64,000 bases of DNA from Sycobia sp. Sy_11 (GCA_018907035.1 JACCIC010000136.1:1274501-1338500), one strand, 5' to 3'; shown: positions 11,331-22,359, numbered from the stretch's first letter. Program-made: numbers and translations. The notes: generated by a model not told the origin, from the sequence alone.

Positions 11331-11950
11331 TATATTTCTCTATCTTTAACACTTCACGACTTTCCTCGCTTTCTCTCTTTCGCTCTATCACCCTCTATCT
11401 TCTCCTTAATAAACTCCTCTAATTTACCCAGGCACTTCTCCGTGAAACAAAATTTTTACTCTCACGCACAATACCCAAGAAAAACAAAGAAAGCAATTTC
11501 GAAAATCGATATTACAGCTATGGCGGCTAAAATCAATCTGTTCTTCTTCAGTTTTCATACTCGTTGATCAATCAACGCTCTTCGCTACTCTTTCCTCCAA
11601 TTCACACCATTTGACTCGTCTAGTACCGTACGGTGTCCGTTTTATGCCGTCGTCGTCGTCTCTGTTGTCCGCCAAATTTAACTTGTATGTGCTCAGTGTA
11701 TCTGTATGTACAACCGACGGTGTACACATTTCTCTGCCTAGCGTCGAGCGTGTCACGGCTCAGCCTGACCTGCTCGTGAGGTCGCCATGTTACTGCAGTT
11801 TCGCCGTGCGCTTCATGCCATTATGGCGTGGCTGTTTATCTCTAACGTATTCTCATTCATTTTTCGTTTTTACAGGTTTCGCATTCTTCCCGATTAAGCT
11901 GTGTGGTGGTGAGATGCGGCGCGTAGTGTGATTTTCGTGATGAATATCTT
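11331..11950. other. non-coding, pyrimidine-rich then CpG-rich
   Basis: The stretch begins with a CT-rich run (11335-11420) and continues as CpG-rich sequence with no protein-like frame. It could be host regulatory DNA or an unrecognised repeat. I see no decisive signal. Confidence 0.35.
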
Positions 11951-11952
11951 TA

Positions 11953-12360
11953 CTATGCCTCCGAGGTATGAGTGTCTCTTAACCTCGTCGTCACCACGTG
12001 CTCTCCGCGGCTCATCTGCCTTTTGAACAAATACCGGGTGAGACTTCTCCAGTGTCGTCGTACGGAAGTATAGTTCGGGGTGAAATAGCTGCTGACATAA
12101 TTTATGTTATTGGCCCTCAACCAGGCAAAGCTGCGACCAGATTTGTGGCGCTCCACCCGAAAGCGGTGCGGGTTGAAAGTTCAAATTACCGCGGTACCGA
12201 GGCCATCGGGATACCAGACCCCCGCATCTCCATTTCCATATTGTTCGTGGACTATGACGATGTCAGCATCCTTCTCAAGAGAGATCTGCGTAATTAGGTA
12301 GGTCGCCGTCCAGCTCCTATTCCGGTTCGCCTACAGGACTTTAACTATTTTGGCGAGACC
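11953..12360 (-). pseudogene. ORF2 endonuclease N-terminus of the non-LTR element
   Basis: In reverse, fragments in shifting frames read VLQANRNRSWTATYLITQ and GRSFAWLRANNINYVSSYFT. These correspond to the first strands of the apurinic-like endonuclease (EEP) domain in R1-type elements, with the usual SYFTPN block. The catalytic Glu/Asp residues further on are missing because the element is truncated. Several stops are present. Confidence 0.6.
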
Positions 12361-12417
12361 TGGATAGTGCTTCGCGAAACACCTAACAAGCCCCAGATCC
12401 CGCAACGAGAGTGAACG

Positions 12418-12879
12418 CTATGTCTGTGCTCCCCGGGCAGAGGAAACACTATGGAGGCTTTCTAGAGTCGGATGCCTTGTGTCCCTGCTGCCCGCACCGG
12501 AAGCAGGCGGTGCGCTCCATCCTGGGCCATCGCAACCAGAGCGGCAGTATCCATAGCCGAGACATCTGTAACAGCGTTCGACCTGGACCCAGTCGATAGC
12601 TATCTTTCCGAATTCTGCTAACCGCTTGCCAGCCTTCTCAGAGAGGCTCACGAGGGCTAGTCGTTTACTGACTTTGGTCTCCCTCGTGGATCTTACCTCG
12701 AGGGGTCCGGTATAGTCCTGGAAGATGCCAAGGAGAGCTGTCTTCACTTCGACGAGTGTCGCGCAGCAGTCCACGGTGCTTATCTCCAAGGTAGTCTTGG
12801 GGGTCAGAACGCTAAGTGCCGCGTTTTGCCCGATGACTTCTTTCAGGGCGTTAGTGAAGCCCTCCGTGCCCTTCGCCAA
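12418..12879 (-). pseudogene. ORF1 Gag-like C-terminal half with zinc knuckle
   Basis: This 153-codon open run has a ferredoxin-like alternation of strands and helices (TTLEISTVDCCATLVEVKTA, then ALVSLSEKAGKRLAEFGK). It ends with a CCHC-type cysteine motif, CYRCLGYGYCRSGC, in which the expected histidine region is altered. Proteins of this kind coat the element RNA. The frame continues past the knuckle into a shifted sequence and is broken. Confidence 0.75.
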
Positions 12880-13105
12880 GGCCTTCGATGAGGACGTCGG
12901 CCTTTAATGTTCGGCGGATGTCTTTGATCGTGAGTCCGTCCTACGAGGGGTCGACCTTATGCCGGATCCCTCCAAGGATCTCCGTCTACGTCTTCTCCTC
13001 CGCGGGGTTGAGGAGCAGCGCCTCAGGCCGTTCTCCCTATTTTACCTTTCGATTTAATGGGTCCATTTCCAGATTTGGTGGGTGGCCCCTTTTTCGTTTG
13101 TCTAT

Positions 13106-13477
13106 TTATTTTTTTCTGCTTCTTTTTTTTGGCTGCCCTCTTTTCTTGTCTGGTAGGGACGTTCTTCCAGCCTTACTCAGGCTATCGCTCATTCCCACAA
13201 ACACTTTTTCTTCCTTTATGGCTTCCGTCAGGTAATTCCGTTGGAGAAAAAGATGGGTGCCTCTTCTCATCACTAGCCTCGGCACCCTCAGAAGTATGTG
13301 GGCGACTAGCTTTAAGTCGCCTCCTGCCAACCAGCTCCTCGAATTTACTTTGTACAGCTGGTAGCCCCTCCTTAATTGTATTATTGACATTTTTTGTTTT
13401 TTCATTGACTGCATCATCATTTTATACAAATTATTGATGGAGTCAAGTTTTTCATGATTATATTCATGACTTACCAT
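13106..13477 (-). pseudogene. ORF1 N-terminal half of the non-LTR element
   Basis: This 123-codon run is upstream of the zinc-knuckle part on the same strand but in a different frame. It is rich in Lys and Arg and ends PDKKRGQPKKRSRKK, as the basic N-terminal regions of these ORF1 proteins often do. Assignment rests on position and composition only. Confidence 0.4.
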
Positions 13478-13689
13478 CCGTATTCGTCTGGTTTCAGCCT
13501 CCGCACTGCTGTCATAGCTTGCTGCACCGGCAAGTCTATCAGCTCGATTATTACTGACCGTACGGGGACATCCAGGCTATTCACCCCTCTACTCTTCTGT
13601 ATTCTTCTTTTTTGTTAATAGTGTCCATTGATCTTTCTGTTGTCCCTCCACGTGGCCGGTCTCCATGGACCCTTAAACGTCGAGCTCAC

Positions 13690-14330
13690 TAAAATGACGC
13701 CCCAACTTGACTTTCATTTCGTGTTTGGCGAAAACATCACACGCAATCATGCTGAAATGGAATAATGCCGGCGCATTATCGCGGTGAAGAAACCATAAAT
13801 TGTTTGCTCATAAATCCGGTCGTTTACGACGAATTTCTTGACGTGGATGGTTCAAAACGGTCAAGTAGTATTCCTTATTAACCATTGACCTACTGGAAGA
13901 AATTCATGATGAACAATCCCATGGTAATCGAAAAAAACGAGGAGCATCACCTTGATTTTCGGTGGATGGACGACTTGCATGAGGCTAATTTTCAACGACT
14001 TCACGACCTTCACTGAATGCTTTGCGCCGTTTAAATACTTGCGTTCGCGATAAACTAGACCCTCCAAAACACTTTTACAACATTTTCAACGATTCCATAG
14101 CTGTAATTCCATTAGAAACACAAAATTTCAAGTAAACTCGTTGATTAACTTTTTTTCTGTAGTCAATATCGCAGACAAACTTTTTGCATCCTAAACAAGC
14201 AGCTGACAAATGCACACTAATGAAGATAGAGCGCTAAAATTTCACACGAACATCAAAAAATATTGTACGAATATAGCAAAAAAAATGTTACCAATTCCAT
14301 TTGCACGCGGAGTTTAAATGTACCAGTGCG
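13690..14330 (-). mobile_element. mariner relic, family D, internally deleted
   Basis: On the - strand the N-terminal motif NGITAMESLKML and its flanks are readable near 14080-14160. A jump then leads to catalytic-core sequence at 13861-14000 (KVMLLVFFDYHGIVHHEFLP) and on to FLHRDNAPA near 13760. The junction shows a deletion that removed most of the DNA-binding domain and the first aspartate. The end TIRs were not identified. Confidence 0.75.
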
Positions 14331-14334
14331 GGAC

Positions 14335-15645
14335 AAATTCGATCATACGGTATGTTTAGTCGAAGGTACTTGAAATGCGTTTAATTTTCGGAATTCGGGT
14401 CTTCGCCTCATGGGGAGTTTAGACAACATTGTACCTCTGGAATGTAGCATCTATCTAACCTTGCATATCGTAAGTCTCTTTTTGGTCCAAGAAGAAATTT
14501 ATTTACCGAAATTCAGGACTTCCTCTGGTCAGCGAAGTGGTACGTTTAGATGGACTGGGAGGTTTTGGCCACATCGTTTTCCTTGTCCTATACTCGTCCT
14601 GTTCATAATGATTAGTAACTATGGAAGATATATATTTTTAATTGCAGGAGAAAAATTTTTTCAAGTCGTATATCGTTGCGGTTTTCTTATTCACAACCAA
14701 ATCTACTTCATACATTTCCAGGGATATTTTAAAGATTTCGGTGCTAATAATGACAAAAAATTGTTTGCTTTCAATAATAATACGTTGTTTTGTCGATATA
14801 CCAGGTTATTCACTTCGAATACAGTACTTTTGCAATTCTAATTATAGTATCACAGTCCCCGCTCACCTTCGATGTGTTATCTTACGCACTTATGTATCGC
14901 TGATACACATTTAATCCCGTTTCACTGATTTGCAGGTGTTATAGACTAGGACAATTATGGGACTTCTTTCGGTGTCGCGATATGCGGGCATTTTTCTGAG
15001 GTTGTGGCCCAATTCGAAAAGATTGAAAATATTTCGATAGTACCAAGATTCTATGATTTTTTCTGGTTTGCTATTGACTCTATGGTCTTGATAGTTCTAT
15101 TGACATCTTGCACAGGATTAACTTAGCGTGGTATGGGTAAATTATTGGATAATATCCATACCTAACTTTCTTAAGTAAATATTTATGACACCCTCATATG
15201 TAGATTACCGATTCCTTGATTTCTTTCAGTATAAATTATCTGACGGCTTTCTTTAATATTGTTGTTTGTATATACATGTAAAGTGAAAATGTAACTCGAA
15301 GATGAGGATGTACACGATCTGGTCTCTGCCTTGTGAAAACGTGTCCATCACCGCAACAACCACTATTATTCATGGGTCTTCTACGTTTCATTTAACGATT
15401 TTTAATTTAACAACTTTCATTTAACAAGCTTTTTTGCGATCTTTATAATAGTTTTTTTATCTAATATTCTAGGCAGTGCTTTACGTAATTATAAATACCT
15501 GATTACAATATTCTTTCATAAGCATATGTTATATCTAAGTATTTATTTGAAATGTTCAAACTAACTTGGGTCAATAAGTATTGATTAATTTTAGTTTTAT
15601 CCATGTTTACTGAAATATAGAACGTCATAAGGTGACCGAATATTT
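14335..15645. other. AT-rich non-coding stretch
   Basis: No gene or repeat boundary was recognised in about 1.3 kb. Short open runs at 14410-14914 lack any motif and have low-complexity composition. They are probably chance. Confidence 0.5.
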
Positions 15646-15646
15646 T

Positions 15647-15654
15647 CCATATAC

Positions 15655-15734
<80 letters not shown>

Positions 15735-15768
15735 ACATATATATAAATATATACATATATATACATAC

Positions 15769-15822
<54 letters not shown>
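15647..15822. repeat. TA/TACA compound microsatellite
   Basis: Alternating TA with interspersed TACATACA units covers about 175 bases. It is directly visible. Confidence 0.95.
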
Positions 15823-15828
<6 letters not shown>

Positions 15829-15947
15829 TTATGTTTATTATGTTTATTTTTATTTTAGCTTTACGATAATTGGATAGCCTAATTTCGATCGTGTCTTCTC
15901 GATTTTTTATATGTAGTAAACGAGATGCGGTTTCAACGCAGTTTGTC

Positions 15948-15950
<3 letters not shown>

Positions 15951-15986
<36 letters not shown>
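15951..15986. repeat. (TA)n microsatellite
   Basis: This is a perfect TA tract of about 36 bases, followed by a T run. The 400 bases after it up to 16384 show no gene. Confidence 0.95.
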
Positions 15987-15994
<8 letters not shown>

Positions 15995-16384
15995 CTTCAA
16001 ACATTTAATTAAAATTGATAAATTGAAGCTTTATAATTTTGAACGTGATTTTGAACTGGGACTTAAGGCAGTATTCTACTTTAGACCCTCGAAAAAACGC
16101 TATCTTGTGAAATTTTTCTGAGAATGCTATTGAATATATGGATGTAGGATTTGAAATGCTTAATAAATATACTCTTGAAGTACATAAAAAAATTTTTTTT
16201 ATTTATTTTATACATTTTTTCTGAAAAAAAAAATCAAATAGTTGTATGTTCAGTATGACTCTAGAAACAGATCTAACTAGAATATTTTATGTACGTGAAA
16301 AATCAACAAAATGGCATTTTTCTCCCTTCTATGTTTGCGTTCTTCACTGTGATAACAGGATCGGATAGTAGATATTAATTTATT

Positions 16385-17359
16385 TTAGATTTTAATTCAC
16401 ACCACCAATTCGGAAACAAAATTGGAGCATTGAACGGTGTCATTGACAGAGCAATAAAATTGTCACCTAAAGATTTTAGACAAAATAATTTACAGATAGT
16501 AAAAGAAACTTTCATTAATAATGGTTATCCAATTCAATTTCTTAATAGATTAATTGCTGAGAGATTGTTTGACATTTATAATACCGAAAATAGACATAAT
16601 GCAAGAGCTGATATTAACAGAGGCAAAATTATTATCTTACCATATGATAGAGGATTATCTGAAAGAATTAAAAGAAATTTTCGGAAATATAACATTCAAA
16701 TTTTCTTTAAAAATAGCAATAATTTGAGTAGATTGTTTAATAATTGCAAAGATAGGGATGATTTATACTTAAAATCAGGAGTTGTTTAGAAGATTAATTG
16801 CATGGATTGTGATAAATACTATTGGACAAACAGGTAAATATTTAAAAAAGAGAATTTATGAACATAAATATAGTTTACGTAACTAACATATTTGAATAAT
16901 GTGAATTTAATGAGTCTAGTAAATTGGACAGTGTTTATCATTCCGTATTAAATTGATTGGTTTTAAAAAATTTGTTTAGAAGGGGAATTTAGATTTAATT
17001 TACTCAATTTGGTAATGAAATAAGGTATATATAGATTAGAATATAAAGTTTAGTTTAATCCTTGATAAGGAGCCATAGCGAGCTCGAAATGTTGGACAGG
17101 TCGTCAATTAGATAAGGGTGTTGAGGACAGTCAGACTGCACTTTACTAACAAAGAATTTTTTCAGCTAATATTTTATTTTCAGATTAGTCTACGGGGGTG
17201 AATGTAAACAAGGACAGTCTGACTGTCATTATAATTCTAATTTAATTTTTATTTTTTATTTTTATTTTATTTTTTTATTTATTTTTATTTTTATTTTAAT
17301 TTTAATTTTTAGATGGAATCGATTGGACTGTAAGACCAATAAAAAAATATTTATTAATT
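16385..17359 (+). mobile_element. Penelope-like element copy 1, 5'-truncated
   Basis: This copy holds part of the reverse transcriptase, a damaged GIY-YIG region and the complete 3' tail. The tail contains GGACAGTCTGACTGTC, a T/A-rich tract (TTTTTATTT units) and the end block GGACTGTAAGACCAATAAAA. The same body is on the - strand at 50214-51161, and the same tail recurs at 32325, 49709, 51175 and 56848. A 12-base repeat, GGATCGGATAGT, lies just left of the element (about 16358) and directly at its right edge (about 17361). That suggests a target duplication, with about 20 extra bases on the left. Confidence 0.85.
16387..16955 (+). pseudogene. Penelope-like RT C-terminus and broken GIY-YIG domain
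   Basis: The frame runs openly from about 16387 to 16789 through the RT thumb region (SHHQFGNKIGALNGVIDRAI) and the linker ILPYDRGLSERIKRNFRKY. A stop follows SGVV. The GIY-YIG entry (KINCMDCDKYY) is still recognisable, but a small deletion removes the YIGQ core. Most of the endonuclease between 16870 and 16900 is deleted compared with the 50214-50576 copy. The family enzyme reverse-transcribes and nicks the target; this copy cannot. Confidence 0.85.
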
Positions 17360-17463
17360 AGGATCGGATAGTTCTTATAGTTGAGCGTATTAAAATTAGT
17401 TCTTGACATTTTGATCACTGTGATCGGCATTTAGGTAACGTTTAATTTGTTAGATTAGTCAAA

Positions 17464-18522
17464 ATGAATCGAATTACTGAAAGAGAACGAATATCACTTC
17501 TTATTATGAGAGGTTGAGGCAAGATGGTACGATCTGTTAGGGGAGTGATGAATCTTTTCAATACAACTTTTAGAGTTGCTAGAACTCCAACATCATTTTC
17601 AATGATGCCAAGAACAATTACAAGGTTTAATGATCATGGTACTATCAATGATCTACGTAGACCAGGCAAAGCAAATTCAGCATGAAATGAAGAGACTTCA
17701 TTAAACGTTATGCTATAAATCATTGAGGCTCCAGATAATTCTATTCCTAGGGTTAGTAAAAAAAATGAGGTTAGTAAATCGTCAGTACATAACATATTTA
17801 AAAACCCCAAATTCTATCCATTTAAAATTAATCTGGTTCATAAGTTGAATGAAGATGATTTCGATCGTCGTGTTGAATTTTGTGAACACATGATGGAGCG
17901 CATAATTGAAAATCCTGAATTTTCATATAATATAGCATTCTCAGATGAAGCGACTTCATCTTGATGGAACCTTAAATAGGCATATATCTGCAGATATTGG
18001 TCAGATAATAATCCTCATTTGACTAGAGAAGACAAATCACAATATCTAGAAAAATTAAATGTTTGGGCTGGAATTCTCAACAACAGAATCAGAGGACCTA
18101 TTTTTATTGATGGTAACTGAAATGCACAAAATTATGAAGATATGCTACGAAACCAAATAGTTCCTGCAATTAGATAAAAAGCTGGGGCCAACTTTAAGAA
18201 TACATGGTTTTAACAAGATGGTGCGGGACCCCAATATGCACGATACGTTCGTAATTTCCTAGATGAGGTTTTGTTCAATCAATCAATAGGGCGGAGAGCT
18301 ACTATAGAATGGCCAGCTAGACTTAACATCTCTTGATTATTTTTTTTGGGTTACTTAAAAGATAGGATATACAAAACAAAACCTCAAAATTTAGGCGAAT
18401 TACGGCAAAGAATTATTGATGAAGTAGCGCTTATTTCTACGGAAATGATCCAAAACGCAGTTGATGCCTTTTACCACGGGTTAGCTTACTGTCAAAAAGT
18501 AAATGGAGGTCAATTTGAGTAG
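17464..18522 (+). pseudogene. Tc/mariner-superfamily transposase with tryptophan-to-stop decay
   Basis: From ATG 17464 (MNRITERERISLLIMRG) one frame can be followed almost to 18522, broken by many stops. Most stops are TGA or TAA at places where the family has Trp or Gln. Recognisable parts are an HTH, NIAFSDEATS (first aspartate), QDGAGPQYARYVRNFLDE (second aspartate region), WPARLN, and FFLGYLKDRIYKTKPQ with the ELRQRI tail. This is the IS630/Tc-like type with the WPARSPDLT-D block. It is related to, but distinct from, the mariners around it. It is clearly dead. Confidence 0.8.
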
Positions 18523-19087
18523 TTAAAGTTAAAAATTGTAGTCAAATGTGACAGGCAAGGGGACTCGCGCTAATCAAGCACCCCATCGTAAGAGGTGGGG
18601 TCTCACGTTAATCAAGCATTCCAAAGGGAACAGATATTACGTTATTCCTGGGTAATGCTAAAAGTAAATAAGAAAATTCAAAGTAAAATGTCCTTGAAGG
18701 GTATCGTCAAGGCCGTGCAGAGCGTCACAATTGCATGCACCTTGATAAAGGTAATAGCTTCTGTGGCACAAAAATTGAGAATTTCCTATGCCAAGAGGTT
18801 TCCAGACCTTGTTCGAGGTTAAATGACCTTGTGTGACCATCAAGGTCATCCTTGACCCATGACTTGAGCACATGCTTGCCCGTAAAATTTTCTGCTCTTT
18901 CGATTTTATTTGTAAAACAAAGTTAACCTTGAAATAACCTGGAACGTCGAACCCAAGGTCAAATCCAAAGTCACTATTAAATTCCTAGACAAAAGTTACC
19001 TCTAGATTGACCTTGACCTTGTCCAAAATCAGTTTACCTGGAAAATTATTTAGGTGTTCCGGGACTGTATGGACACCCTGTATATAG
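18523..19087 (+). other. 3' part of the Tc-like element with CAAGGTCA-type motif cluster
   Basis: Downstream of the dead transposase, about 340 bases (18700-19030) contain repeated CAAGGTCA/TGACCTTG words. Perfect TCAAGGTCA or CCAAGGTCA instances lie near 18840, 18952 and 19008, with several one-base variants. The block ends GTATGGACACCCTGTATATA, which resembles a Tc-like terminal sequence. TCAAGGTCA is the half-site bound by FTZ-F1/ERR-type nuclear receptors in insects. Whether that matters here is unknown. Confidence 0.5.
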
Positions 19088-19089
19088 GT

Positions 19090-19438
19090 CTCCTTGGCTA
19101 GTCAAATTCTTCTAACAATTGATATGATTAATACTTGATAAATTACTGATTTAACCAGCAATTTAGACAAATTCGCAAATCACACTAAAACTGGGTAAAT
19201 ATTCTCAGTTTGTAAATTTAACAAAAGTAAGATCGAAAATAAAAGCAAAGAAGTAAGTCTATCTATCTTGCTTGAAGCGGTCAGGTCATAACTAACTCTT
19301 CATAGACCCTCACGCCGTGATATTTGCTGAAGCTAGAGAGAGACTATAGCCTGTCGTCTTCACTACTTCGTGATCGAACACTATCAGTATATATATCGGT
19401 ACTCGTTACAACATATAAAATATAATATATATAATATA
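19090..19438. other. AT-rich spacer
   Basis: No gene was recognised between the Tc-like remains and the first family B mariner. It ends in TA-rich sequence. Confidence 0.5.
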
Positions 19439-20721
19439 TCAGGTATGTGAATAAGTCTTTCCCGTTTTTTTTCAAATTTTGAGCCTTTATTGTGAAAAAA
19501 TGGTTACAAATGAATTATTGAAAGTATTGGCCATCGCTAGCTACAACTTTTTCCCATCTTTCTGGCAACATACGAATCCCGTTGCGAAAAAATTCGACCG
19601 GTTTGGCCTCTATCCAGTCATCCACCCATTTTTTGGCTTCCTCGTAGGAACGGAAGTGCTGGTCAGCCAGGCCATGCGTCATCGATCTGAAGAGTTGGTA
19701 ATCAGACGGAGCAACGTCTGGACTATACGGCGGGTGGGGTAGGACTTCCCATTTGAGCGTTTCTAAGTATGTTTTCACCGGCGGTGCAACATGTGGGCGA
19801 GCATTGTCATGTTGCAAAATAACTTTGTCGTGCCTGTCGGAGTATTGTTGCCGTTTTTCTCGCAGTGCGCGGCTCAAACGCATCAATTGTCGTCGATAGA
19901 CCTCGCCTGTGATCCTTTCATTCGGTTTCAGAAGCTCATAGTAAACCACACCTAGCTGGTCCCACCATATACAGAGCATGAGCTTGGCGCCATGAATATT
20001 TGGCTTGGCCGTCGATGATGATGCATGGCCGGGTAGTCCCCATGATTTTCTTCGCTTCGTATTATCGTAACGTATCCACTTTTCATCGCCAGTCACGATA
20101 CGATGCAGAAAACCCTTTCTTTTATGTCGCTGAAGCAGCTGTTCGCAAGTGAAAAAACGCCGTTCGACGTCTCTCAGCTTCAGTTAGTACGGCACCCAAT
20201 TTCCTTGCTTCTGGATCATTCCCATGGCTTTCAAACGCTTGGAAATGGTTGTTCGGTCAACTCCCAATGCTTCAGCAAGTTCTTCTTGCGTTTGACAAGA
20301 ATCTTCATCAAGCAAAGTCGCCAATTCTCGATCTTCAAAGATTTGCGGCCGCCCGGAACGCTCCTTGTCTTCCACGTCGAAATCACCGCTTTTGAAGCGT
20401 CGAAACCATCCGCGAACACTTGAATCATCGACACAACCTTCTCCATAAGTCTCCTGAAGCAATCGATGCGTCTCGGCAGCAGATTTCTTCAAATTGAACC
20501 AATAAAGTGAAACTTCCCGCAAATGACGTCGACTCGGCTCAAATTTCGACATTTTCACGATATCAAAAATTTATGATGCGAAAAAATTTTAACTAATGTG
20601 TTAGTATGGAATTGTTGACATATGAATAAGCTTTGATTATGACATATGTAACCGTTGAATACTCGCACAGTGGTGGCGCCATCTCTTACAAAAAACGGGA
20701 AAGACTTATTCACACTCATAA
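19439..20721 (-). mobile_element. mariner element, family B copy 1
   Basis: The left end reads TCAGGTATGTGAATAAGTC. The right end is its imperfect inverse, with TA on both sides (19437-19438 and 20722-20723). It is 1,283 bp long. It is almost identical to copy 2 (21071-22357) in the same orientation, only about 350 bases away. Confidence 0.93.
19515..20558 (-). pseudogene. mariner transposase, family B, single nonsense mutation
   Basis: The 347-codon frame matches the intact neighbour at 21148-22191 over its whole length without frameshift. The only disabling change seen is at codon 125, directly after GNWVPY, where GAA (Glu) in the sister copy is TAA here. Both catalytic-half motifs (TGDEKW, LQHDNARPHV, HPPYSPDVAPSDYQLF) are intact, with DD34D spacing. 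A few missense changes separate it from copy 2. The truncated product would keep only the DNA-binding part. Confidence 0.93.
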
Positions 20722-20723
20722 TA

Positions 20724-21068
20724 TAATGACAAATTTGTAATAAATTCTGTATGTAGTTCGTGTACAAGATATCGTTTGAATGATATTCTTAAAATATTTA
20801 AACAATTATTATGCGATGAGAAAGATTGTGAAGCCATGATGTATTTTAGTTATAAATTTGTAAAAAAGAAAAATGTTGTAAATAACTATAGCTCATTACC
20901 TACAGAAAGTTTAGATGAATCTTAAATCATAAGATACACATTAGTTTTTAATGTTAATGACAAGCAAAAAAACGATTTTTAACGAAAGTAAAATAGTTAG
21001 TGGAGGAGATTGTTGTGTTCTTAGCATAATAAATCTTCTCATGTATTTTATAAAAAAATTACATAAAC
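20724..21068. other. AT-rich spacer between the two family B mariners
   Basis: 345 bases hold no gene. It is not a copy of the DNA flanking either outer side, so the two mariners are not a simple tandem duplication that included flanks. Confidence 0.5.
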
Positions 21069-21070
21069 TA

Positions 21071-22357
21071 TCAGGTATGTGAATAAGTCTTTCCCGTTTT
21101 TTTTTCAAATTTTGAGCCTTTATTGTGAAAAAATGGTTACAAATGAATTATTGAAAGTATTGACCATCGCTAGCTACAACTTTTTCCCATCTTTCTGGCA
21201 ACATACGAATCCCGTTGCGAAACAATTCAACCGGTTTGGTCTCTATCCAGTCATCCACCCATTTTTTGGATTCCTCGTAGGCATGGAAGTGTTGGTCAGC
21301 CAGGCCATGCGTCTTCGATCTGAAGAGATGGTAATCAGACGGAGCAACGTCTGGACTATACGGCGGATGGGGTAGGACTTCCCATTTGAGCGTTTCTAAG
21401 TATGTTTTCACGGGCGGTGCAACATGTGGGCGAGCATTGTCATGTTGCAAAATAACTTTGTCGTGCCTGTCGGAGTATTGTGGCCGTTTTTCTCGCAGTG
21501 CGCGGCTCAAACGCATCAATTGTCGTCGATAGACCTCGCCTGTGATCCTTTCATTCGGTTTCAGAAGCTCATAGTAAACCACACCTAGCTGGTCCCACCA
21601 TATACAGAGCATGAGCTTGGCGCCATGAATATTTGGCTTGGCCGTCGATGATGATGCATGGCCGGGTAGTCCCCATGATTTTCTTCGCTTCGGATTATCG
21701 TAACGTATCCACTTTTCATCGCCAGTCACGATACGATGCAGAAAACCCTTTCTTTTATGTCGTTGAAGCAGCTGTTCGCAAGTGAAAAAACGCCGTTCGA
21801 CGTCTCTCAGCTTTAGTTCGTACGGCACCCAATTTCCTTGCTTTTGGATCATTCCCATGGCTTTCAAACGCTTGGAAATGGTTGTTCGGTCAACTCCCAA
21901 TGCTTCAGCAAGTTCTTCTTGCGTTTGACAAGAATCTTCATCAAGCAAAGTCGCCAATTCTCGATCTTCAAAGATTTGCGGCCGCCCGGAACGCTCCTTG
22001 TCTTCCACGTCGAAATCACCGCTTTTGAAGCGTCGAAACCATCCGCGAACACTTGAATCATCGACACAACCTTCTCCATAAGCCTCCTGAAGCAATCGAT
22101 GCGTCTCGGCAACAGATTTCTTCAAATTGAACCAATAAAGTGAAACTTCCCGCAAATGACGTCGACTCGGTTCAAATTTCGACATTTTCACGATATCAAA
22201 AATTTATGATGCGAAAAAATTTTAACTAATGTGTTAGTATGGAATTGTTGACATATGAATAAGCTTTGATTATGACATATGTAACCATTGAATACTCGCA
22301 CAGTATTGGTGGCGCCATCTCTTATAAAAAACGGGAAAGACTTATTCACACTCCTAA
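21071..22357 (-). mobile_element. mariner element, family B copy 2, structurally complete
   Basis: The ends are TCAGGTATGTGAATAAG (left) and the inverse of TTAGGAGTGTGAATAAG (right), each bordered by TA (21069-21070, 22358-22359). It is 1,287 bp long, the usual mariner size, and carries an uninterrupted transposase. The terminal repeats differ at a few of the outermost bases, so their match is not perfect. Confidence 0.95.
21148..22191 (-). CDS. mariner transposase, apparently intact (347 aa)
   Basis: The family enzyme excises the element and pastes it at TA dinucleotides in the nucleus. The frame opens MKMSKFEPSRRHLREV and runs 347 codons without stop, within the normal 340-350 range. Two helix-turn-helix regions lie at about residues 10-50 and 85-115 (EELAEALGVDRTTISKRL). 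The linker signature is WVPYEL, where mariners usually have WVPHEL. The catalytic triad is D in TGDEKW (about residue 157), D in LQHDNARPHV (about 250) and D in SPDVAPSDYHLF (about 285), with exactly 34 residues between the last two. The C-terminus ends DGQYFQ. Start choice follows the identical start in the sister copy. Activity is inferred, not shown. Confidence 0.95.
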   Translation of the reverse strand: MKMSKFEPSRRHLREVSLYWFNLKKSVAETHRLLQEAYGEGCVDDSSVRGWFRRFKSGDFDVEDKERSGRPQIFEDRELATLLDEDSCQTQEELAEALGVDRTTISKRLKAMGMIQKQGNWVPYELKLRDVERRFFTCEQLLQRHKRKGFLHRIVTGDEKWIRYDNPKRRKSWGLPGHASSSTAKPNIHGAKLMLCIWWDQLGVVYYELLKPNERITGEVYRRQLMRLSRALREKRPQYSDRHDKVILQHDNARPHVAPPVKTYLETLKWEVLPHPPYSPDVAPSDYHLFRSKTHGLADQHFHAYEESKKWVDDWIETKPVELFRNGIRMLPERWEKVVASDGQYFQ

Positions 22358-22359
22358 TA

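Larger units (their letters stand above)
11953..13480 (-). mobile_element. R1-like non-LTR retrotransposon fragment
   Basis: On the - strand, reading from 13480 down, an ORF1 (Gag-like, with CCHC knuckle) is followed by the start of an ORF2 endonuclease. The element breaks off at about 11953 before reverse transcriptase, so only its 5' third survives. There are no LTRs and no tail. The arrangement fits the R1/Jockey-type elements of insects. Confidence 0.7.

Noticed and set aside
15632..16000. Long open frames in both strands rich in Ile and Tyr
   Set aside because: They are translations of TA/TACA microsatellite DNA.
20103..20423. + strand open frames inside the family B mariners
   Set aside because: They are antisense shadows of the transposase gene, present identically in both copies.
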